From the NCBI GenBank assembly GCA_030512295.1, contig JAULSR010000004.1, positions 2,604,001-2,668,000 of the forward strand: 64,000 bases of DNA, given 5' to 3'. Positions 44,607-52,511 of the stretch are shown in pieces. How positions within the stretch are numbered: position 1 is the first letter of the stretch; each line of letters starts with the position of its first letter. A program made the position numbers and the translations under genes. The notes beneath the pieces were generated by a model, which worked only from the letters and a program-made list of their open reading frames with translations, was not told where the DNA came from and made no database searches. Source of the stretch: Bombardia bombarda. Taxonomy: Eukaryota; Ascomycota; Sordariomycetes; Sordariales; Lasiosphaeriaceae.

Positions 44607-47275
44607 TCAAGCCGTAGGGCTCTCAAGCTCCACGAGACGCTCCCCATCAGGGCTCGTTCCCTCCATCACCTTCCACCCCTTCTGCACCACCACCTTCCCC
44701 TTCTTCTTTGTCCCATCAGCCATACTAATCGTGTTCAACTTTGTCAGTGCACCAAAGGCATAACAAAACAGTCGTGGGTCCTCCTTCTCCTTCCCCTTCC
44801 CCTTCGCCACTTTATCTTCTCCCTTACTGCCTTGTTTACCTTTATTTTCGCCACCACCTTCACCAGAAGAAGATTCCTCCAGAATATAATAATCTTTAAC
44901 TTTGAACAACTGTGCAAATCCGAAGCTCAACTGATCAAACGCCACCTCGCCCCACGTCGATGCATCGTCCGACAGAACCTCGATCCTGTATGCGCCGACA
45001 GCGCGGCGCATCGCCATCTTGAGCTTGATAGCCTGCGAGCACAGGGAAAGAACCGTATGCCTGACAGCCGCGACATTCTCCAAGAACTGGAACCGGATGA
45101 TCGGGAACAAGACGGAGAACAGCTCTTCGGCGGCGAGACGGGCAAGCTCGGCGGTGCGTCTGCGCAGGTTAGACGTGACGGCGACGGTTGTGGCGCGCCA
45201 CTGGGCAAGGGCGACGTCGTCCACTGTTGTTGATATGACCAATTAGTTGAAGTAACCACATGGATGGGTTGGATAGGGAGGGTTGAGATGGTAGCGGGAG
45301 CGGGGGTGGGGTGAGCATATTCATGAGCATATCCATGAGATGGAAGGGGGGAGGGGTAAGGTTGGGTTGGTTGATGAGCAAGGTACTTGCCTTTACGCCT
45401 CTCCAGCTCCCCGTCCAGCGCGGCCAGGAACTCTTCCGCGGAGAATTTCTTGCTGCCTGACTTGATGACACACCCTTCGAGACCGAAGCTGCGCAGGCCA
45501 TGGCGCAGGATACGTCGGAACAGGATCTCGAAGACCTTGGCCATGACGAGACATTGGCGCTGCCGCTCTGAGCAGCGGGACCAGAGCTCCTTGTCGAGTT
45601 GTGACTGCGGGTACTCTTTGACATCCCAGAGTTTGGCCGTGGTTTCAGTGGCAGGTCTGAGTACGACGCCGATTCCAGAAAGATGCACATTTGCCAGAGG
45701 ATCGTTTGGCTTCGCCGGAGTAGAAGTCGCTAGGTCTGGCGTTGGCTGGACACTGGCGCTTTCGGCGGTTTGACTGGAGGTGGATGATAAGGGGTTCTCT
45801 GACTGCTTGCTTTTTTGCTCTTCCGACAAGCGAACAGTGGATGGGCTTTGCATCTTGGGCGACTCAAGGTCTATCAGATCTGACACGGCCGAGGTGGCAG
45901 GAGCCATCAAGTCGACGCTCAGTTGCAGTGCTGAACTACCAGAGAATGCTTCAACATCTCTCCTCAAGGCTATGAATGCGGCGCGCACAGCGCTGTCTGA
46001 GACGAGATTGACGGTATGACTTGGAGTAGATGGTGTCGGTTGGCTTGTCTTTCTCTGCGGTGGCTTAGATGGTGTGGTCTGATCCTTCTGCTGCTCTGCT
46101 CTCTGGGCCTTTTCAAGCCTGGGAATATCTCTTGCCTGAGAGATATTGGCCGTGGGTTGTTCCGTCTCTGGGGCTTCAGGTTGACCCGCGTTGTACTTCC
46201 TCTGCAGCTCCTCCTCAACCATACGGTCATACTGTGCCCGTCTTCTAATCCTCCTCATCTCCTCTGTATGTTTCCCGAATTCGCTAAATAACTCAAGTCC
46301 CTTGGGAGGTTGATCGCTATTTGGGGCTGTTCCTAGTCCTTCTGCCGTAGTCTTTGCTATATAGCTGGCGAGCTTCTCTGCTGTCTCCCTTGTGGCCCGC
46401 TCGCGCTCTGCAAGCGCAGCCTTTTCTCGAGCAAAGGCATTGATATTATGGTCTTCGACCTGCTTCAAGGCCCTCTCGTACTCGGCCTTCCTCACTTGCT
46501 CCGAGACAGCATGTTGTCTTTTCAGCACCTCAAGCTCGTCCTCCTTCTGTTGCTCCAGGGTTGCATTTTTCTTTTCCAGCTCCTCCAGCTCGGACTTGTG
46601 TACTTGGTCCGCGGCCTCTTGCTTCTTCTTTAGCTGGTCTGACAGGTCTGTGAGCCACAACGCTGCTAAATTCCGCTGCGTCTTCTCGGTCCTGGGTATG
46701 ATCTCGGCCCATAGGCGCTGTACTAGTGGGTCTAAGCCCCTAGGGACAACAGGATCATCAGGCTGGCTGGTGGTGCCGGCCTGAGCTTCATCTACCTGGG
46801 GCAGGACGGGATAAAGGGGCTGTGCGGTGCTCTCTGGCTGGCCAGATCTATTTGGCTGGCTAGATCTCTCTGGCTGGTCAGAACTCCCTGGGTGGTCAGA
46901 ATCCTCTGGCTCGTCGGTGACTGTAGATTTAAAATTGACAGTCTTCTTCGGTTGGGTCTTTTGATGTGGAGGTCCCTTCTTTCCTGTGGGTAATCTCACT
47001 GGCTTTGGGCGACGAGCTCCGGGCTTCAAACGAGGTCCAGGCCTCAAAACTGGCGACGGGATCACATCTCTATCTGATGGAGTTGGTATCGTGTGTTGCC
47101 AGGCATATAGATGAGGAAAGCGTATCCATCTGCGCGAGTTGAGGATCAAGGGCACGGGCAGTTGTTTGAACTTGAGGAATACGTTTGGCTGGTTCAGTAT
47201 TCTGAGCGAGTCACTTTGTGGAGTATCGCCCTCTGTGGAGGGAATCCCTGTGGTGGTGCTCCGTGGTTGGGACAT
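44607..47275 (-). CDS. Coiled-coil protein of unknown function with a GC-AG intron
   Basis: Not recognised. Two exons (47275-45391 and 45223-44607) join in frame to 833 residues. The intron is 167 nt, starts GCAAGT after AAAG (an optimal GC donor) and ends ACAACAG. The N-terminal third is basic and Pro/Gln/Ser-rich with degenerate SDQPERSSQPNRSGQPES repeats. Residues about 200-350 are a charged coiled coil (LKKKQEAADQVHKSELEELE onward). The C-terminal third looks folded: KLWDVKEYPQSQLDKELWSR, then a helical block through SFGLEGCVIKSG and TAELARLAAEELFSVLFPII. A lysine/glycine linker follows (SSGEGGGENKGKQGSKGED), and the protein ends VVQKGWKVMEGTSPDGERLV. There is no signal peptide or membrane helix, so it is probably cytosolic or nuclear. 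Confidence 0.8.
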
Positions 47276-48345
47276 TGGCAGCTGCTGTGGGTGGATGGCA
47301 CCTGCATGGGTAGCCTGTGTTGCATTTTGGTGTTATATCTGGATGCATCTTGTTTTTGGTTCGTGGATGGGACAAAGGACATGCGCAGCTCTCTTACTGC
47401 AGCACGTGGCCTTTGAGGACAATGTCAAAGAATCAAGATGTCGCCGATCCTGGGAAATGCGGCTGACAACAAAGAGAAAAGGGGTATGTAGCACAAAGAA
47501 AGCCTCAACCTGTTTTAGATTTTCGCCAAGAGTCAGCGCCTGAAGTGCTGCCTTTTGATCATGGGCTGTGATTTAACCAATTGAGGATAAGGCAACCCAG
47601 GCTGTCTGGGCGGATTAGCACAGGAGGAGATTCTTCATGAGCTCCTAGTTGACTCCAGATGCCTGTCCCACCTTTTCATGGCATGTGTGGCGCATACAAA
47701 GGTTGCCGCCCTTTCGTACTGAATAGGTAGGTGTCACAAGAATTGAGATCTCCCTTGCAATATAGCCAGGTACTCCACGTCCGATCTCGTCAAGCTTGGT
47801 CTCTCAGCACTCAGCACAATAACTATCTATAGCTTCAGAGCCCTAACCAACGTAGGCATCACGTACCTTAAGTAAACAACAGTCAGTCCTCAAAGTCATG
47901 CCAGTTCTTCTCTTTTTATTGCCCGTTTTCTATTACTATAATTAAAGTTTTCGTCATTGCTGTCAACAAGCTGTAGCTGTAACGCTCCTGAGAAGAGGCA
48001 GTACGAGGGGGGTATAGACTATTGAGGGCTAGGCATATGCACCCGGCAGTATGAGGTGCGTTCATGATGCATATAGCCCCCAAGTTTACCAAGGTGCCTA
48101 ATTTATAATTTTTTACTGAGACCAACCCGGCGCTCATTCTGGCATATCTGCTGGTTCCCGTCGGCTCAGTCAAGTAATACGGAGCCCATGTATATTTTAG
48201 TTATCACAACGCAACTACCTACCTGATACTACCATTTAGAAACTTATATTCCACCCGCGTTCATATCGATCAAAGCATTGCACGAACTCCCAGGTATAAC
48301 TCTAGTATTCACGTCAATAAGAATAGCCTGAGTTTTGTCGACAAA
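47276..48345. other. Intergenic between a minus- and a plus-strand gene
   Basis: About 1.07 kb of divergent promoter region. No gene is supported. Confidence 0.5.
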
Positions 48346-48662
48346 ATGGCTGAGCGTTCTGTTTCAGTTTCAGACACCCCCAAATATACTGCTCGGTCAT
48401 CTTTGATAGACAAAGCTCACAGTTATGGCGAGCCCCGATGCCTCAGCCTCGAATCGACGCCCGTGGGCAATGAGACGGCAGAACGACCGGTGACGACGCC
48501 ATTGTTACCCCTCGAGATGCAGCTTCAAACTGCAGATAACGGAGCAGACATGAAGCATGATCGTTCACCAACCATCTTGGAGAGTTCCGAAGGCTCAATC
48601 TATGACAACAGCAACACACCTTCTACCAGTATGGGAATTCTATCTTCGTGGACATGGGAAAG

Positions 48663-48671
48663 TTTTTTTTT
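48663..48671 (+). other. Frameshift point: nine-T run in the DUF3176 relic
   Basis: Eight T would join WTWESFF to SFAATTLLVAIII in one frame. Confidence 0.7.
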
Positions 48672-48921
48672 CCTTTGCCGCCACGACTTTGCTAGTCGCT
48701 ATAATCATCATTCTTGCTAAGTTTGATGACCAAGCCCAGCCTGAGTGGCCGTACAGCATCAATTTGAGCACCATGGTTGCTCTTTTGGCGACTGTTTTTC
48801 GCCTTAATCTTGCGGCGGTCATTGAGCAAAGTGAGCCATCTATCCACCTACTGAAGCTCGCTAATGTATTGTCTGCTTACGCGAACGTTCTTGGTAAGTT
48901 GTCGCACAGGCGAAGTGGCGA

Positions 48922-48924
48922 TAG
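48922..48924 (+). other. In-frame TAG in the DUF3176 relic at a Trp position
   Basis: The frame reads AAG TGG CGA TAG TTT GAA. DUF3176 proteins usually show K-W-x-W-F here. Confidence 0.65.
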
Positions 48925-49387
48925 TTTGAAGCCGCCCGCCCTTTACACCATGTAGCGTTGTTTGACGAGGCAGCTCGAGGTCCTTTGGGCTCGCTGAAAT
49001 ACTTATACACCACTCATACATGGTTCGTCTTGGTAGCTTTATCACGCCGCCATTTCTCATAAGATCCTAACTCTTGTTTTTAGTAACCTTGCATCCTTTA
49101 GGGTTTTTGTCACCGTCATGTCAATTGCGGTCAGCGCCTTCGCCCAGCAGGCCCTCCAGACGTTTCGCGACTCACCATTTTCGACTGGAGAGAAGCTCGA
49201 CCAAGAAGTAATGGGGTTGATCCGGTCATACGGCTCGCATTTGCGACATCGTTTCTGGAGCCAAACATCTTCGGTGAGAATGGAGGCCCATATCCAACAA
49301 TGAGCATTATAAGCAAATATCAAGATGCTACAAAAAGTATCAAGCAATCATCAAAAACCATCTTTGCGGATGGCAAAAGATTGGAAA

Positions 49388-49494
49388 GGGCCTAACCGGG
49401 ATTTGAACCCGGGACCTCGCACATACTGTTTACTTGTTTTGCCAAGTAATAGGAAGAACCCGAAGCACGAATCATACCACTAGACCATCAGGCC
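49388..49494 (-). tRNA. tRNA-Pro (anticodon CGG) with a 35 nt intron
   Basis: Read on the minus strand. A 7 bp acceptor stem pairs GGCCTGA with TTAGGCC (one G-U). The D-arm contains GGTCTAGTGGTATGAT. The anticodon stem CGTGC pairs with GTGCG (two wobbles) around loop TT-CGG-G-T. The T-arm is CCGGG-TTCAAAT-CCCGG, and the discriminator base is C. The intron 49458-49424 sits in the standard position after base 37. The mature length is 72 nt. The body matches fungal tRNA-Pro (GTCTAGTGGTATGATTC and GAGGTCCCGGGTTCAAATCC). Confidence 0.93.
49424..49458 (-). other. tRNA-Pro intron
   Basis: 35 nt between the anticodon-loop G37 and U38. It starts TTCTTCC and ends AACAGTA on the minus strand. Confidence 0.85.
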
Positions 49495-49710
49495 ATGTTC
49501 CTTGTCCTTTGGATGGAAAAGATCGTTAAATTTTTGGGCCTAAGACGGCTGTGCCGCTCCGTTTTCTGGGGCCGCAGCGGTTTATATTCAGTGATTGTGG
49601 ATATGCCAAGCCGAGCTGTTGGGTCATCGTGGAGTTTGTGTCTTGAGATGACTCACGTGCAGTGACCGAAAACGTAGCTCAGCGAGGAATTGAGTTTCAA
49701 ACTGTTTGAT

Positions 49711-50562
49711 TGTAAAAGGTAGACAGCGCCGATATTATTCTACCACGCCATCTGAGGTCAGACTCACCATCAAGAGCCCCCTGAGCCACGGTTGTGACGG
49801 CACAGTGCCAAGAAAAAGAGACCCAAAACTACACCTAACAAAGAAAGCAAAGGCCAGGAATATGACAAACTCCAAAAAAGAACACCCTCCAAATTATGCG
49901 CAAATGTCCGCCATCGCCAACACTAACGCAACCGCAATCCTTCTCACCAATCTCTCCACCACGTCCGTGCTGGGACAATGGCACCCGCCAAGGCCCCTGA
50001 CCACCCGAGATGGACACATTCGTCCTGAGTCTCATTTCGGCCAATAACGGGCCGTTCCATGTTCGATATTCCCCGCGTGTCAGGTGTCAGGGTAAGCCAT
50101 TTCTGCTCGTCGTTGGTCTGAGCTTCCGATATGTTGTTTGATGGAGTTCTACGATGCCTCATCCATTGTCTCGTGCCATTGACCCTCTTCATCCTGACGA
50201 TGAAAGCGAATCCGGCGGCGATTGGTCGCCGTCGCCCGTCTTTCGGGATGGTGAATATATCATATTTGTATTCCGATCGGGGGAAGACCTTTTCGATTTC
50301 CTCTTTGAGAGTATTCATATCTGCTTCATTGGTAGAGATGGAGAAAGAATAGACCATGTCGTCGCCAGGGCCGTTGATGTACTTTATGCGTTGGTTTGTC
50401 ATTTCTTGCTGTGCCGTAGGCCTGCTCTCGCGCAAGATGATCATCCCGCGACATCTTAATAGTGATCTGCTATCAGCTGGTCAGCCATCTCAGTCCAGTT
50501 CACATTCCATGGCCAAGGTACCTGACATATGTCGGGTACGTAGGCAGTTAGTTGGCTCACTG
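49711..50562 (-). repeat. Inverted-repeat arm 1 (gene copy 1 with flanks)
   Basis: Arm 1 matches arm 2 (51240-52219) in opposite orientation at three levels. The 5' flank contains gtaccttg...catggaatgtgaac before the start codon in both. The protein-coding part is homologous. A 3' block about 150 bp past the gene reads agacagcgccgatattattc here and, reversed, gacagcgccgataatatc in arm 2. Beyond 49711 and 50562 the similarity stops. Confidence 0.8.
49944..50444 (-). CDS. Small unknown protein, family copy 1
   Basis: Function unknown. ATG 50444 (MIILRESRP) gives 166 residues. YINGPGDDMVYSFSI, ADMNTLKEEIEKVF and ISNMERPVIGR each have a counterpart in copy 2 (LYLNGPKDGQVYTLRI, IELSDLKKGIITAF, ISNMERAGTIR). 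Compared with copy 2, the N-terminal 20-30 residues are missing through an internal deletion, and the family start codon (AAGATGTCGCGG at about 50450) is out of frame. The charged coiled coil of copy 2 is also absent. No signal peptide or known motif is seen. It may be a decaying copy. Whether either copy is expressed is unknown. Confidence 0.5.
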   Translation of the reverse strand: MIILRESRPTAQQEMTNQRIKYINGPGDDMVYSFSISTNEADMNTLKEEIEKVFPRSEYKYDIFTIPKDGRRRPIAAGFAFIVRMKRVNGTRQWMRHRRTPSNNISEAQTNDEQKWLTLTPDTRGISNMERPVIGRNETQDECVHLGWSGALAGAIVPARTWWRDW

Positions 50563-51239
50563 AAAGGTTTGGGTGTACGAAAACTAGTTGGCGGGAATTG
50601 GTGGGGGGGGGGGGTGGGGGGGGGGGTGGCGGGTGTTGGGGAGGCGCTCGCGTAACAGCTGGTCGAGCACCTGAGACTAACAGGGGGTAATTCTCGTCAT
50701 AGTAACAGAGATTTGTCGGACTGCTTCCTGAACGCGTCCGCGCTCACGCCAATCCATTTATTGAGGCGAAGCTTCAGTTGCTCTTAGCGCGAAGTTTGTT
50801 TTTACAAAACGTAATAACAAGGCAAGAAGCTTGCTTATTTACAGTAAGAAAAAGTGTCTGAAGAAACCTTCGGCCATTGGTCACTTCGTCCAGTGGCGCC
50901 AAAACCTTCAACTATTGGTTATTGGTGTGGTATTTTGTTTATCGCGACTGCCATTCGCCCCCCGGGAGGGCTCCTGGAAGGGCCCCCGGAGGTGATCAAT
51001 CAAAAAAAGAAAAGACGAAGAAAGCAAAAACAAATAACAAATATACTGCTCCCGTACCAATCATTTTCGAGCGCCAGCGAGAAACCATCCCGTAAAAGTC
51101 GTCAATGAGAAAGTCCCCCGCAGGGTGCCGCCGGAGGCGGCAGAACACCCACTATTATATGGCATATAAAGAAGCTTTGCTTCCCCCTACAGTGGTACCA
51201 ACGGTTTATCGCTGTCAAGGGTATTTTACCCATACTACT
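50563..51239. other. Spacer between the inverted arms, with G-rich tract
   Basis: 677 bp. It holds two long G runs (50603-50614 and 50616-50626), a likely G-quadruplex and replication-slippage site, a GC-rich partial palindrome near 50960-50990, and a gccgccggaggcggc hairpin at about 51127-51141. No gene is seen. Confidence 0.55.
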
Positions 51240-52219
51240 CAGTGAGTCAACTGCCAACGTACCTTGATCATGGAATGTGAACCGCATCGAGAATACTGAC
51301 CAGTCGGCAGCAGGTCACTGCATATCAAGATGCCGCGCGAATTACCATCCTCAGACTCAAAGGATAACCACAGCTCAGATGATCTTGATTTGCTTGCAGC
51401 TATCATAGCCGAAGGCGAGCTTTACCGAGACGGGGCGTGGACCACGAATGCGCGTAAACATAAGCCCCGCCTATATCTAAACGGCCCGAAAGACGGCCAA
51501 GTCTATACCCTCCGCATCGATAGACAGCACATAGAACTTTCCGACCTTAAAAAGGGGAATCATAACGGCCTTCGGCAAAAAGGATTTCAAGATAACTCGT
51601 CCGAGCCAGTCCGGGCGTAACTTTTATGTTCGCTTCCATAAGGACACCGGTCAGGGATGGATGGAAACAATAGACGAAATAGCCTATAGTTACCTCAAGG
51701 CTACTATGGGCGTGAAACGGGAGCAGCGACGAGCGGAGAAACAACGACTAGCGGAGGAACAGCGACAAGAGCAGATTCAACAAGAGGAAATACGACGAGA
51801 GCAGATGCGACAACTTGAAGAGGAGCGACGACAACAGCGAGAACGACAACGACATATGGATTATATCGGCGGCGAATGGCATAGGAATAATATCGAATAT
51901 GGAACGGGCTGGGACGATCCGCAGTAAGGACGAACGTGTTAAATTCGGGTGGTCGGGTAGAGGGATTGGGGAGAAAAGATCGCGGTTAGGTTCATGATTT
52001 AAGGCATATTCTTATTTGGAGTTTATTACGGCGCAGACTAGGTTGTTTTCTTTCTCAATTAGGTAGCTTCAGATAGGTGCCTAGTTTCTACGAGTTTAGC
52101 CAGTCATTACTGCTGCGTTGAATCTCTATTATACATACGGGGGCTCTTGATCGTTAGGAGGCTCCCTCCCTGACCCTAGATAGTGTGGTAGATATTATCG
52201 GCGCTGTCCACCTTTTATA
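51240..52219 (+). repeat. Inverted-repeat arm 2 (gene copy 2 with flanks)
   Basis: Plus-strand counterpart of arm 1. It starts with cagtgagtcaactgcc, runs through the gene, and ends in the conserved 3' block gatattatcggcgctgtcca (about 52191-52210) plus cctttta. A tttta..aacgtaataa sequence occurs both just past this end (about 52213) and near 50800. Confidence 0.8.
51330..51997 (+). pseudogene. Small coiled-coil unknown protein, family copy 2, with frame changes
   Basis: Function unknown. ATG 51330 (MPRELPSSDSKDNHSSDDLD) reads to DLKKG, then the homologous frame moves by one base at aaaaagggg (about 51550-51558): removing one base joins it to IITAFGKKDFKITRPSQSGR, NFYVRFHKDTGQGWMETIDE and a strongly charged coiled coil (QRRAEKQRLAEEQRQEQ) to 51927. 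The segment matching copy 1 at the end (ISNMERAGTIRSKDERVKFG) lies in the third frame and ends at 51997. Either the short form stopping at 51927 (GWDDPQ) is native or a second shift has occurred. Copy 2 keeps the fuller N-terminus, copy 1 the cleaner central frame. Confidence 0.55.
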
Positions 52220-52222
52220 ACG

Positions 52223-52511
52223 TAATAATGTACCTTAGACAGACCCCTACGAAAGAGCTGGCGACACAGTTGTCTGATGTGCTCCATGCACCTGCGTCCT
52301 CCATTAACCTACTTCATCAGTATTACAGCACATCTTTCCAACCAGCAACAGCCATGAGTATTCACCATGGGATCGGAAAAAACGATGAAAGATTTATTTG
52401 TATCTAGATGCGCCATCAAAATGTTCTTATTCAAAAATCAACGAAAATGTAAAACAAAATTCCATCCTGCGCCTGCTATTATCTAAATGCACCAAAAAGC
52501 AACCCTTGTAA
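52223..52511. other. 3' flank of the UDP-glucose dehydrogenase gene
   Basis: AT-rich, no gene. It lies between the end of the inverted-repeat arm and the dehydrogenase stop codon. Confidence 0.4.

Larger units (their letters stand above)
48346..49303 (+). pseudogene. Truncated DUF3176 membrane-protein gene
   Basis: Remnant of a fungal DUF3176 protein (PF11374, large multi-helix membrane proteins of unknown role). The start MAERSVSVSDTPKYTARSSL runs to SSWTWESFF. A nine-T run (48663-48671) then shifts the frame, and the family sequence continues as FAATTLLVAIIIILAKFDDQ and WPYSINLSTMVALLATVFRL. After an intron-like gap the frame reads QAKWR, then TAG (48922-48924) where the family has Trp (KWxWF), then FEAARPLHHVALFDEAARGP and LGSLKYLYTTHTW. 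After another likely intron a last piece, NLASFRVFVTVMSIAVSAFA followed by QQALQTF, runs to 49303 and stops. More than half of the usual length is missing and the tRNA gene follows 85 bp later. Frameshift, stop and truncation together make this a pseudogene. Confidence 0.8.

Noticed and set aside
49388..49494. Reading the tRNA as tRNA-Arg (TCG) by shifting the anticodon stem one base
   Set aside because: That stem pairs less well and breaks the variable loop. The CGTGC/GTGCG stem restores the standard fungal tRNA-Pro body with AGGTC variable loop.
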